The notes under the pieces were generated by a model. The model was not told where the DNA came from. It did not search any database and worked only from the letters and a program-made list of their open reading frames with translations. Both the position numbers and the translations under genes were made by a program. This document shows, one piece after another, positions 37,701 to 50,800 of a DNA stretch of 64,000 bases (positions are counted from its first letter, which is position 1; each line of letters starts with the position of its first letter). The stretch is from Nematopogon swammerdamellus (lineage: Eukaryota > Arthropoda > Insecta > Lepidoptera > Adelidae), in contig OX336343.1 in assembly GCA_946902875.1 (NCBI GenBank), positions 9,785,754 to 9,849,753 of the forward strand. Reading direction: 5' to 3'.

Positions 37701-40160
37701 TTAAAATTTAAAAATAAAGTATTTCAATACTCGGCTAAGTATTAGAAACTGAAAAAATTATAACGGCCAAACGAGGCTTTGTGTCCACCAAGGCTATATG
37801 AAAGAAAATGAAGCAATGACACATGTTGTTACAGCAAAAAAGTGAACTCCGTAATTAGGGGATTAGACCTTTTAAATTTAAAAATAAAGTATTTCAATGC
37901 TCAGCTAAGTATTAGAAACTAAAAAAATTATAACGGCCAAACGAGGCTTTGTGTCCACCAAGGCTATACGACAGAAAATCAGGCCATGACACGTATTGTT
38001 ACAGCAAAAAGGTCAACTCCGTAATTAGGGGATTAGACCTTTAAATTTAAAAAAATAAATTATTTCAATACTCAGCTAGGTATTAGAAACTGAAAAAATT
38101 ATAACGGCCAAACGAGGCTTTGTGTCCACCAAGGCTATATGAAAGAAAATGAAGCAATGACACATATTGTTACAGCAAAAAAGTGAACTCCGTAATTAGG
38201 GGATTAGACCTTTAATTTTTAAAAATAAATTATTTCAATACTCAGCTAAGTGTTAGAAACTGAAAAAATTATAACGGCCAAACGAGGATTTGCGTCCACC
38301 AAAACTATACGTAAGAAAATCACGTAATGGCACATGTTGTTACAGCAAAAAAGTGAACTTCGTAATTAGGGGATTAGACCTTTAAATTTAAAAAATAAAT
38401 TATTTCAATACTCAGCTAAGTATTAGAAACTGAAAAAGTTATAACGGCCAAACGAGGCTTTGTGTCCACCAAGGCTGTGTGCCAGAAAATCACGCAATGA
38501 CACATGTTGTTACAGCAAAAAAGTGAACTTCGTTATTAGGGGATTAGACATTTAAATTTTAAAAATAATTTATTTCCATACTCAGCTAAGTATTAGAAAC
38601 TGAAAAAATTATAACGGCCAAACGAGGCTTTGTGTCCACAAAGGCTATACGACAGAAAATCAGGCCACGACACGTATTGTTACAGCAAAAAGGTAAACTC
38701 CGTAATTAGGGGATTAGACCTTTAAATTAAAAAAAAAAATTATTTTAATACTCAGCTAAGTATTAGACACTGAAAAAATTATAACGGCCAAACGAGGCTT
38801 TGTGTCCACCAAGGCTATATGAAAGAAAATGAAGCAATGACACATGTTGTTACAGCAAAAAAGTGAACTCCGTAATTAGGGGATTAGACCTTTAAATTTT
38901 AAAAATAAATTATTTCAATACTCAGCTAAGTGTTAGAAACTGAAAAAATTATAACAGCCAAACGAGACTTTGTGTCCACCAAGGCTATACGACAAAAAAT
39001 CAAGCAATGACACATGTTGTTACAGCATAAAAGTGAACTTCGTAATTAGGGGATTAGACCTTTAAATTTTAAAAATAAATTATTTCAATACTCAGCTAAG
39101 TATTAGAAACTGAAAAAATTATAACGGCCAAACGAGGCTTTGTGTTCACCAAGGCTGTATGCCAGAAAATCACGCAATGAAACATGTTGTTACAGCAAAA
39201 AAGTGAACTTCGTTATTAGGGAATTAGACATTTAAATTTTAAAAATAATTTATTTCCATACTCAGCTAAGTATTAGAAACTGAAAAAATTATAACGGCCA
39301 AATAAGAGTTTGTGTCCACCAAGGCTATATGAAAGAAAATCAACCAATAACACATGTTGTTACAGCAAAAAAGTGAACTCCGTAATTAGGGGATTAGACC
39401 TTTACAATTTGAAAATAAATTATTTCAATACTCAGCTAAGTATTAGAAACTGAAAAAATTATAACGGCGAAACGAGGCTTTGTGTCCACCAAGGTTATAT
39501 GCCAGAAAATCACGCATTGACACATGTTGTTACAGCAAAAAGGTCAACTCCGTAAATAGGAGATTAGACCTTTAAATTTAAAAAATAAATTATTTCAATA
39601 CTCAGCTAAGTATTAGAAACTGAAAAAATTATAACAGCGAAACGAGGCTTTGTGTCCACCAAGGTTATATGCCAGCAAATTACGCAATGACACTTGTTGT
39701 TACAGCAAAAAAGTGAACTCCGTAATTAGGGGATTAGACCTTTAAAATTTAAAAATAAAGTATTTCAATACTCGGCTAAGTATTAGAAACTGAAAAAATC
39801 ATAACGGCCAAACGAGGCTTTGTGTCCACCAAGGCTATACGACAGAAAATCAGGCCATAAAACGTTTTGTTACAGCAAAAAGGTCAACTCCGTAATTAGG
39901 GGATTAGACCTTTAAATTTAAAAAATAAATTATTTCAATACTCAGCTAAGTATTAGAAACTGAAAAAATTATAACGGCCAAACGAGGCTTTGTGTTTACC
40001 AAGGCTATATGAAAGAAAATGGAGCAATGACACATGTTGTTACAGCAAAAAAGTGAACTACGTAAATAGGGGATTAGACCTTTAAATTTTAAAAATAAAT
40101 TATTTAAATACTTAGCTAAGTATTAGAATCTGAAAAAATTATAACGGCCAAACGAGGCTT
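34770..40160 (+). repeat. 3,230-bp tandem duplication, second copy truncated
   Basis: Rare variants recur at an offset of 3,230 to 3,231: CTCAGCTAGG (34,841 and 38,071), AAAACTATACGTAAG (35,071 and 38,301), AAATAAGAGTTTG (36,069 and 39,300) and GTGTTTACCAAGGC (36,761 and 39,992). After about 36,930 and 40,160 the two copies differ. The offset is 19 monomers. Confidence 0.85.
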
Positions 40161-40292
40161 TGTGTCCACCAAGGCTATATGAAAGAAAATGAAGCAATGA
40201 CACATGTTGTTACAGCAAAAAAGTGAACTCCGTAATTAGGGGATTAGACCTTTAAATTTTAAAAATAAATTATTTCAATACTCAGCTAAGTG

Positions 40293-42332
40293 TTAGAAAC
40301 TGAAAAAATTATAACAGCCGAACGAGACTTTGTGTCCACCAAGGCTATACGAAAAAAAATCAAGCAATGACACATGTTGTTACAGCATAAAAGTGAACTT
40401 CGTAATTAGGGGATTAGACCTTTAAATTTAAAAAATAAATTATTTCAATACTCAGCTAAGTATTAGAAACTGAAAAAATTATAACGGCCAAACGAGGCTT
40501 TGTGTCCACCAAGGCTGTATGCCAGAAAATCACGCAATGACACATGTTGTCACAGCAAAAAAGTGAACTTCGTTATTAGGGGATTAGACATTTAAATTTT
40601 AAAAATAATTTATTTCCATACTCAGCTAAGTATTAGAAACTGAAAAAATTATAACGGCCAAACGAGGCTTTGTGTCCACCAAGGCTATACGACAGAAAAT
40701 CAGGCCACGACACGTATTGTTACAACAAAAAGGTAAACTCCGTAATTAGGGGATTAGACCTTTAAATTAAAAAAAAAAATTATTTCAATACTCAGCTAAG
40801 TATTAGACACTGAAAAAATTATAACGGCCAAACGAGGCTTTGTGTCCACCAAGGCTATATGAAAGAAAATGAAGCAATGACACATGTTGTTACAGCAAAA
40901 AAGTGAACTCCGTAATTAGGGGATTAGACCTTTAAATTTTAAAAATAAATTATTTCAATACTCAGCTAAGTGTTAGAAACTGAAAAAATTATAACAGCCA
41001 AACGAGACTTTGTGTCCACCAAGGCTATACGACAAAAAATTAAGCAATGACACATGTTGTTACAGCATAAAAGTGAACTTCGTAATTAGGGGATTAGACC
41101 TTTAAATTTTAAAAATAAATTATTTCAATACTCAGCTAAGTATTAGAAACTGAAAAAATTATAACGGCCAAACGAGGCTTTGTGTTCACCAAGGCTGTAT
41201 GCCAGAAAATCACGCAATGACACATGTTGTTACAGCAAAAAAGTGAACTTCGTTATTAGGGGATTAGACATTTAAATTTTAAAAATAATTTATTTCCATA
41301 CTCAGCTAAGTATTAGAAACTGAAAAAATTATAACAGCCGAACGAGACTTTGTGTCCACCAAGGCTATACGAAAAAAAATCAAGCAATGACACATGTTGT
41401 TACAGCATAAAAGTGAACTTCGTAATTAGGGGATTAGACCTTTAAATTTAAAAAATAAATTATTTCAATACTCAGCTAAGTATTAGAAACTGAAAAAATT
41501 ATAACGGCCAAACGAGGCTTTGTGTCCACCAAGGCTGTATGCCAGAAAATCACGCAATGACACATGTTGTCACAGCAAAAAAGTGAACTTCGTTATTAGG
41601 GGATTAGACATTTAAATTTTAAAAATAATTTATTTCCATACTCAGCTAAGTATTAGAAACTGAAAAAATTATAACGGCCAAACGAGGCTTTGTGTCCACC
41701 AAGGCTATACGACAGAAAATCAGGCCACGACACGTATTGTTACAACAAAAAGGTAAACTCCGTAATTAGGGGATTAGACCTTTAAATTAAAAAAAAAAAT
41801 TATTTCAATACTCAGCTAAGTATTAGACACTGAAAAAATTATAACGGCCAAACGAGGCTTTGTGTCCACCAAGGCTATATGAAAGAAAATGAAGCAATGA
41901 CACATGTTGTTACAGCAAAAAAGTGAACTCCGTAATTAGGGGATTAGACCTTTAAATTTTAAAAATAAATTATTTCAATACTCAGCTAAGTGTTAGAAAC
42001 TGAAAAAATTATAACAGCCAAACGAGACTTTGTGTCCACCAAGGCTATACGACAAAAAATTAAGCAATGACACATGTTGTTACAGCATAAAAGTGAACTT
42101 CGTAATTAGGGGATTAGACCTTTAAATTTTAAAAATAAATTATTTCAATACTCAGCTAAGTATTAGAAACTGAAAAAATTATAACGGCCAAACGAGGCTT
42201 TGTGTTCACCAAGGCTGTATGCCAGAAAATCACGCAATGACACATGTTGTTACAGCAAAAAAGTGAACTTCGTTATTAGGGGATTAGACATTTAAATTTT
42301 AAAAATAATTTATTTCCATACTCAGCTAAGTA
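40293..42332 (+). repeat. Perfect 1,020-bp tandem duplication (6 monomers x2)
   Basis: 40,293-41,312 and 41,313-42,332 read identically line by line. They include the rare variants ATAACAGCCGAACGAG (40,311 and 41,331), TTACAACAAAAAGG and GACAAAAAATTAAGC. They diverge only outside these limits. Zero observed differences implies a very recent event or gene conversion. Confidence 0.92.
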
Positions 42333-43889
42333 TTAGAAACTGAAAAAATTATAACGGCCAAATGAGAGTTTGTGTCCACCAAGGCTATATGAAAGAAAAT
42401 CAACCAATGACACATATTGTTACAGCAAAAAAGTGAACTCCGTAATTAGGGGATTAGACCTTTAAAATTTAAAAATAAAGTATTTCAATACTCGGCTAAG
42501 TATTAGAAACTGAAAAAATCATAACGGCCAAACGAGGCTTTGTGTCCACCAAGGCTATACGACAGAAAATCAGGCCATAAAACGTATTGTTACAGCAAAA
42601 AGGTCAACTCCGTAATTAGGGGATTAGACCTTTAAATTTAAAAAATAAATTATTTCAATACTCAGCTAAGTATTAGAAACTGAAAAAATTATAACGGCCA
42701 AACGAGGCTTTGTGTTTACCAAGGCTATATGAAAGAAAATGGAGCAATGACACATGTTGTTACAGCAAAAAAGTGAACTACGTAAATAGGGGATTAGACC
42801 TTTAAATTTTAAAAATAAATTATTTAAATACTTAGCTAAGTATTAGAATCTGAAAAAATTATAACGGCCAAACGAGGCTTTGTGTTCACCAAGGCTGTAT
42901 GCCAGAAAATCACGCAATGACACATGTTGTTACAGCAAAAAAGTGAGCTCCGTAATTAGGGGATTAGACCTTTAAAATTTAAAAATAAAGTATTTCAATA
43001 CTCGGCTAAGTATTAGAAACTGAAAAAATTATAACGGCCAAACGAGGCTTTGTGTCCACCAAGGCTATACGACAGAAAATCAGGCCATGCCACGTATTGT
43101 TACAGCAAAAAAGTCAACTCCGTAATTAGGGGATTAGACCTTTAAATTTAAAAAATAAAATATTTCAATACTCAGCTAAGTATTAGAATCTGAAAAAATT
43201 ATAACGGCCAAACGAGGCTTTGTGTCCACCAAGGCTATATGAAAGAAAATGAAGCAATGACACATGTTGTTACAGCAAAAAAGTGAACTCCGTAATTAGG
43301 GGATTAGACCTTTAAATTTTAAAAATAAATTATTTCAATACTCAGCTAAGTGTTAGAAACTGAAAAAATTATAACAGCCAAACGAGACTTTGTGTCCACC
43401 AAGGCTATACGAAAAAAAATCAAGCAATGACACATGTTGTTACAGCATAAAAGTGAACTTCGTAATTAGGGGATTAGACCTTTAAATTTAAAAAATAAAT
43501 TATTTCAATACTCAGCTAAGTATTAGAAACTGAAAAAATTATAACGGCCAAACGAGGCTTTGTGTCCACCAAGGCTGTATGCCAGAAAATCACGCAATGA
43601 CACATGTTGTTACAGCAAAAAAGTGAACTTCGTTATTAGGGGATTAGACATTTAAATTTTAAAAATAATTTATTTCCATACTCAGCTAAGTATTAGAAAC
43701 TGAAAAAATTATAACGGCCAAACGAGGCTTTGTGTCCACCAAGGCTATACGACAGAAAATCAGGCCACGACACGTATTGTTACAACAAAAAGGTAAACTC
43801 CGTAATTAGGGGATTAGACCTTTAAATTAAAAAAAAAAATTATTTCAATACTCAGCTAAGTATTAGACACTGAAAAAATTATAACGGCC

Positions 43890-44592
43890 AAACGAGGCTT
43901 TGTGTCCACCAAGGCTATATGAAAGAAAATGAAGCAATGACACATGTTGTTACAGCAAAAAAGTGAACTCCGTAATTAGGGGATTAGACCTTTAAATTTA
44001 AAAAATAAATTATTTCAATACTCAGCTAAGTATTAGAAACTGAAAAAATTATAACGGCCAAACGAGGCTTTGTGGCCACCAAGGTTATATGCCAGAAAAT
44101 CACGCAATGACACATGTTGTTACAGCAAAAAAGTCAACTCCGTAATTAGGGGATTAGACCTTTAAATTTAAAAAATAAATTATTTCAATACTCAGCTAAG
44201 TATTAGAAACTGAAAAAATTATAACGGCGAAACGAGGCTTTGTGTCCACCAAGGCTATATGAAAGAAAATGAAGCAATGACACATGTTGTTACAGCAAAA
44301 AAGTGAACTCCGTAATTAGGGGATTAGACCTTTAAATTTAAAAAATAAATTATTTCAATACTCAGCTAAGTATTAGAAACTAAAAAAATTATAACGGCCA
44401 AACGAGGCTTTGTGTCCACCAAGGCTATACGACAGAAAATCAGGCCATGACACGTATTGTTACAGCAAAAAGGTCAACTCCGTAATTAGGGGATTAGAGC
44501 TTTAAATTTAAAAAATAAATTATTTCAATACTCAGCTAAGTATTAGAAACTGAAAAAATTATAACGGCCAAACGAGGCTTTGTGTCCACCAA
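43890..44592. repeat. Mirror block, left member (703 bp)
   Basis: It is the reverse complement of 49,160-49,862: every coordinate pair sums to 93,752. Rare markers fit this, with GTGGCCAC at 44,072-44,079 and 49,673-49,680, and GAGC in GATTAGAGCTTTAAA at 44,497-44,500 against GCTC at 49,252-49,255. I noticed one mismatch (AAAGTCAACTCC against AAGGTCAACTCC, near 44,132). Confidence 0.9.
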
Positions 44593-44868
44593 GGCTATAT
44601 GAAAGAAAATGAAGCAATGACACATGTTGTTACAGCAAAAAAGTGAACTCCGTAATTAGGGGATTAGACCTTTAAATTTAAAAAATAAATTATTTCAATA
44701 CTCAGCTAAGTATTAGAAACTAAAAAAATTATAACGGCGAAACGAGGCTTTGTGTCCACCAAGGTTATATGCCAGAAAATCACGCAATGACACATGTTGC
44801 TACAGCAAGAAAGTGAACTCCGTAATTAGGGGATTAGACCTTTAAAATTTAAAAATAAAGTATTTCAA

Positions 44869-44871
44869 CAT
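44869..44871. other. Satellite orientation-switch junction
   Basis: The left arm stops in mid-monomer after AAAGTATTTCAA (44,868). CAT follows, and ACAACATGTGTCATTG (from 44,872) is the reverse complement of the monomer. There is no unique spacer or transposon. The nearest complementary pair, CACATGTTG (44,791-44,799) with CAACATGTG (44,873-44,881), leaves a loop of about 73 nt, so the junction is a head-to-head fold-back. Confidence 0.93.
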
Positions 44872-47800
44872 ACAACATGTGTCATTGCTTCATTTTCTTT
44901 CATATAGCCTTGGTGGACACAAAGCCTCGTTTCGCCGTTATAATTTTTTCAGTTTCTAACACTTAGCTGAGTATTGAAATAATTTATTTTTAAAATTTAA
45001 AGGTCTAATCCCCTAATTACGGAGTTCACTTTTATGATGTGACAACATATGCCATTACGTGATTTTCTTACGTATAGTTTTGGTGGACGCAAAGCCTCGT
45101 TTGGCCGTTATAATTTTTTCAGTTTCTAACACTTAGCTGAGTATTGAAATAATTTATTTTTAAAAATTAAAGGTCTAATCCCCTAATTACGGAGTTCACT
45201 TTTTGCTGTAACAATATGTGTCATTGCTTCATTTTCTTTCATATAGCCTTGGTGGACACAAAGCCTCGTTTGGCCGTTATAATTTTTTCAGTTTCTAATA
45301 CTTAGCTGAGTATTGAAATAATTTATTTTTTAAATTTAAAGCTCTAATCCCCTAATTACGGAGTTGACCTTTTTGCTGTAACAATACGTGTCATGGCCTG
45401 ATTTTCTGTCGTATAGCCTTGGTGGACACAAAGCCTCGTTTGGCCGTTATAATTTTTTTAGTTTCTAATACTTTGCTGAGTATTGAAATAATTTATTTTT
45501 TAAATTTAAAGGTCTAATCCCCTAATTACGGAGTTCACTTTTTTGCTGTAACAACATGTGTCATTGCTTCATTTTCTTTCATATAGCCTTGGTGGACACA
45601 AAGCCTCGTTTGGCCGTTATAATTTTTTCAGTGTCTAATACTTAGCTGAGTATTGAAATAATTATTTTTTTTAATTTAAAGGTCTAATCCCCTAATTACG
45701 GAGTTTACCTTTTTGCTGTAACAATACGTGTCGTGGCCTGATTTTCTGTGGTATAGCCTTGGCGGACACAAAGCCTCGTTTGGCCGTTATAATTTTTTCA
45801 GTTTCTAATACTTAGCTGAGTATGGAAATAAATTATTTTTAAAATTTAAATATCTAATCCCCTAACAACGAAGTTCACTTTTTTGCTGTAACAACATGTG
45901 TCATTGCGTGATTTTCTGGCATACAGCTTTGGTGGACACAAAGCCTCGTTTGGCCGTTATAATTTTTTCAGTTTCTAATACTTAGCTGAGTATTGAAATA
46001 ATTTATTTTTTAAATTTAAAGGTCTAATCCCCTAATTACCAAGTTCACTTTTATGCTGTAACAACATGTGTCATTGCTTGATTTTTTTTCATATAGCCTT
46101 GGTGGACACAAAGTCTTGTTTGGCTGTTATACTTTTTTCAGTTTCTAACACTTAGCTGAGTATTGAAATAATTTATTTTTAAAATTTAAAGGTCTAATCC
46201 CCTAATTACGGAGTTCACTTTTTTGCTGTAACAACATGTGTCATTGTTTCATTTTCTTTCATATAGCGTTGGTGGACACAAAGCCTCGTTTGGCCGTTAT
46301 AATTTTTTCAGTTTCTAATACTCAGCTGAGTATTTAAGTAATTTATTTTTAAAATTTAAAGGTCTAATCCCCTAACTACGAAGTTCACTTTTATGATGTG
46401 ACAACATGTGCCATTACGGGATTTTCTTACGTATAGTTTTGGTGGACGCAAAGCCTCGTTTGGCCGTTATAATTTTTTCAGTTTCTAACACTTAGCTGAG
46501 TATTGAAATAATTTATTTTTAAAAATTAAAGGTCTAATCCCCTAATTACGGAGTTCACTTTTTTGCTGTAACAATATGTGTCATTGCTTCATTTTCTTTC
46601 ATATAGCCTTGGTGGACACAAAGCCTCGTTTGGCCGTTATAATTTTTTCAGTTTCTAATACTTAGCTGAGTATTGAAATAATTTATTTTTTAAATTTAAA
46701 GGTCTAATCCCCTAATTACGGAGTTGACCTTTTTGCTGTAACAACATGTGTCATTGCGTGATTTTCTGGCATATAACCTTGGTGGACACAAAGTCTCGTT
46801 TGGCCGTTATAATTTTTTCAGTTTCTAATACTTAGCCGAGTATTGAAATACTTTATTTTTAAATTTTAAAGGTCTAATCCCCTAATTACGGAGTTCACTT
46901 TTTTGCTGTAACAACATGTGTCATTGTTTGATTTTCTTTCATATAGCCTTGGTGGACACAAACTCTCATTTGGCCGTTATAATTTTTTCAGTTTCTAATA
47001 CTTAGCTGAGTATGGAAATAAATTATTTTTAAAATTTAAAGGTCTAATCCCCTAATTACGGAGTTCACTTTTTTGCTGTAACAACATGTGTCATTGCTTC
47101 ATTTTCTTTCATATAGCCTTGGTGGACACAAAGCCTCGTTTGGCCGTAATAATTTTTTCAGTGTCTAATACTTAGCTGAGTATTGAAATAATATATTTTT
47201 TAAAATTTAAAGGTCTAATCCCCTAATTACGGAGTTTACCTTTTTGCTGTAACAATACGTGTCGTGGCCTGATTTTCTGTCGTATAGCCTTGCTGGACAC
47301 AAAGCCTCGTTTGGCCGTTATAATTTTTTCAGTTTCTAATACTTAGCTGAGTATTGAAATAATTTATTTCTAAAATTTAAAGGTCTAATCCCCTAATTAC
47401 GGAGTTCACTTTTTTGCTGTAACAACATGTGTCATTGCTTCATTTTCTTTCATATAGCCTTGGTGGAGACAAAGCCTCGTTTGGCCGTTATAATTTTTTC
47501 AGTGTCTAATACTTAGCTGAGTATTGAAATAATATTTTTTTTAAATTTAAAGGTCTAATCCCCTAATTACGGAGTTTACCTTTTTGCTGTAACAATACGT
47601 GTCGTGGCCTGATTTTCTGTCGTATAGCCTTGGTGGACACAAAGCCTCGTTTGGCCGTTATAATTTTTTTAGTTTCTAATACTTAGCTGAGCATTGAAAT
47701 ACTTTATTTTTAAATTTTAAAGGTCTAATCCCCTAATTACGGAGTTGACCTTTTTGCTGTAACAATACGTGTCATGGCCTGATTTTCTGTCGTATAGCCT

Positions 47801-50800
47801 TGGTGGACACAATGCCTCGTTTGGCCGTTATAATTTTTTTAGTTTCTAATACTTAGCTGAGCATTGAAATACTTTATTTTTAAATTTTAAAGGTCTAATC
47901 CCCTAATTACGGAGTTCACTTTTTTGCTGTAACAACATGTGTCATTGCTTCATTTTCGTTCATATAGCCTTGGTGGACACAAAGCCTCGTTTGGCCGTTA
48001 TAATTTTTTCAGTGTCTAATACTTAGCTGAGTATTGAAATAATTATTTTTTTTAATTTAAAGGTCTAATCCCCTAATTACGGAGTTTACCTTTTTGCTGT
48101 AACAATACGTGTCGTGGCCTGATTTTCTGTGGTATAGCCTTGGCGGACACAAAGCCTCGTTTGGCCGTTATAATTTTTTCAGTTTCTAATACTTAGCTGA
48201 GTATGGAAATAAATTATTTTTAAAATTTAAATATCTAATCCCCTAATAACGAAGTTCACTTTTTTGCTGTAACAACATGTGTCATTGCGTGATTTTCTGG
48301 CATACAGCCTTGGTGGACACAAAGCCTCGTTTGGCCGTTATAATTCTTTCAGTTTCTAATACTTAGCTGAGTATTGAAATAATTTATTTTTTAAATTTAA
48401 AGGTCTAATCCCCTAATTACCAAGTTCACTTTTATGCTGTAACAACATGTGTCATTGCTTGATTTTTTTTCATATAGCCTTGGTGGACACAAAGTCTTGT
48501 TTGGCTGTTATAATTTTTTCAGTTTCTAACACTTAGCTGAGTATTGAAATAATTTATTTTTAAATTTTAAAGGTCTAATCCCCTAATTACGGAGTTCACT
48601 TTTTTGCTGTAACAACATGTGTCATTGTTTCATTTTCTTTCATATAGCGTTGGTGGACACAAAGCCTCGTTTGGCCGTTATAATTTTTTCAGTTTCTAAT
48701 ACTCAGCTGAGTATTTAAGTAATTTATTTTTAAAATTTAAAGGTCTAATCCCCTAACTACGAAGTTCACTTTTATGATGTGACAACATGTGCCATTACGG
48801 GATTTTTTTACGTATAGTTTTGGTGGACGCAAAGCCTCGTTTGGCCGTTATAATTTTTTCAGTTTCTAACACTTAGCTGAGTATTGAAATAATTTATTTT
48901 TAAAAATTAAAGGTCTAATCCCCTAATTACGGAGTTCACTTTTTTGCTGTAACAATATGTGTCATTGCTTCATTTTCTTTCATATAGCCTTGGTGGACAC
49001 AAAGCCTCGTTTGGCCGTTATAATTTTTTCAGTTTCTAATACTTAGCTGAGTATGGAAATAAATTATTTTTAAAATTTAAATATCTAATCCCCTAACAAC
49101 GAAGTTCACTTTTTTGCTGTAACAACATTTGTCATTGCGTGATTTTCTGGCATACAGCTTTGGTGGACACAAAGCCTCGTTTGGCCGTTATAATTTTTTC
49201 AGTTTCTAATACTTAGCTGAGTATTGAAATAATTTATTTTTTAAATTTAAAGCTCTAATCCCCTAATTACGGAGTTGACCTTTTTGCTGTAACAATACGT
49301 GTCATGGCCTGATTTTCTGTCGTATAGCCTTGGTGGACACAAAGCCTCGTTTGGCCGTTATAATTTTTTTAGTTTCTAATACTTAGCTGAGTATTGAAAT
49401 AATTTATTTTTTAAATTTAAAGGTCTAATCCCCTAATTACGGAGTTCACTTTTTTGCTGTAACAACATGTGTCATTGCTTCATTTTCTTTCATATAGCCT
49501 TGGTGGACACAAAGCCTCGTTTCGCCGTTATAATTTTTTCAGTTTCTAATACTTAGCTGAGTATTGAAATAATTTATTTTTTAAATTTAAAGGTCTAATC
49601 CCCTAATTACGGAGTTGACCTTTTTGCTGTAACAACATGTGTCATTGCGTGATTTTCTGGCATATAACCTTGGTGGCCACAAAGCCTCGTTTGGCCGTTA
49701 TAATTTTTTCAGTTTCTAATACTTAGCTGAGTATTGAAATAATTTATTTTTTAAATTTAAAGGTCTAATCCCCTAATTACGGAGTTCACTTTTTTGCTGT
49801 AACAACATGTGTCATTGCTTCATTTTCTTTCATATAGCCTTGGTGGACACAAAGCCTCGTTTCGCCGTTATAATTTTTTCAGTTTCTAACACTTAGCTGA
49901 GTATTGAAATAATTTATTTTTAAAATTTAAAGGTCTAATCCCCTAATTACGGAGTTCACTTTTATGATGTGACAACATATGCCATTACGTGATTTTCTTA
50001 CGTATAGTTTTGGTGGACGCAAAGCCTCGTTTGGCCGTTATAATTTTTTCAGTTTCTAACACTTAGCTGAGTATTGAAATAATTTATTTTTAAAAATTAA
50101 AGGTCTAATCCCCTAATTACGGAGTTCACTTTTTGCTGTAACAATATGTGTCATTGCTTCATTTTCTTTCATATAGCCTTGGTGGACACAAAGCCTCGTT
50201 TGGCCGTTATAATTTTTTCAGTTTCTAATACTTAGCTGAGTATTGAAATAATTTATTTTTTAAATTTAAAGCTCTAATCCCCTAATTACGGAGTTGACCT
50301 TTTTGCTGTAACAATACGTGTCATGGCCTGATTTTCTGTCGTATAGCCTTGGTGGACACAAAGCCTCGTTTGGCCGTTATAATTTTTTTAGTTTCTAATA
50401 CTTTGCTGAGTATTGAAATAATTTATTTTTTAAATTTAAAGGTCTAATCCCCTAATTACGGAGTTCACTTTTTTGCTGTAACAACATGTGTCATTGCTTC
50501 ATTTTCTTTCATATAGCCTTGGTGGACACAAAGCCTCGTTTGGCCGTTATAATTTTTTCAGTGTCTAATACTTAGCTGAGTATTGAAATAATTATTTTTT
50601 TTAATTTAAAGGTCTAATCCCCTAATTACGGAGTTTACCTTTTTGCTGTAACAATACGTGTCGTGGCCTGATTTTCTGTGGTATAGCCTTGGCGGACACA
50701 AAGCCTCGTTTGGCCGTTATAATTTTTTCAGTTTCTAATACTTAGCTGAGTATGGAAATAAATTATTTTTAAAATTTAAATATCTAATCCCCTAACAACG

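Larger units (their letters stand above)
18690..44868 (+). repeat. 170-bp satellite, left arm (about 154 monomers)
   Basis: A monomer runs through ATTATAACGGCCAAACGAGG, CTTTGTGTCCACCAAGGCTA, GACACATGTTGTTACAGCAA, GTGAACTCCGTAATTAGGGG, ATTAGACCTTTAAA and CAATACTCAGCTAAGTATT. The block GT(A/G)AACT(C/T)CG starts at 18,981, 19,151, 19,321 and 19,491, giving a 170-bp period; small changes occur in the A run after TTTAAAT. Monomers fall into recurring subtypes, for example AAAGAAAATGAAGCAATG, CAGAAAATCAGGCCA(T/C)G, GCCAGAAAATCACGCAATG and GTAAGAAAATCACGTAATGG. Subtypes recur in fixed orders, so the array is higher-order. No ORF spans monomers. The length is close to a nucleosome repeat, as in many centromeric and heterochromatic satellites; function is unknown. 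Confidence 0.98.

Noticed and set aside
44840..44900. Junction as a simple fold-back read artefact
   Set aside because: An artefact would give matching mirror arms from the joint outward; here the subtype order differs at once on the two sides and the true mirror block is off-centre. It still needs read support.
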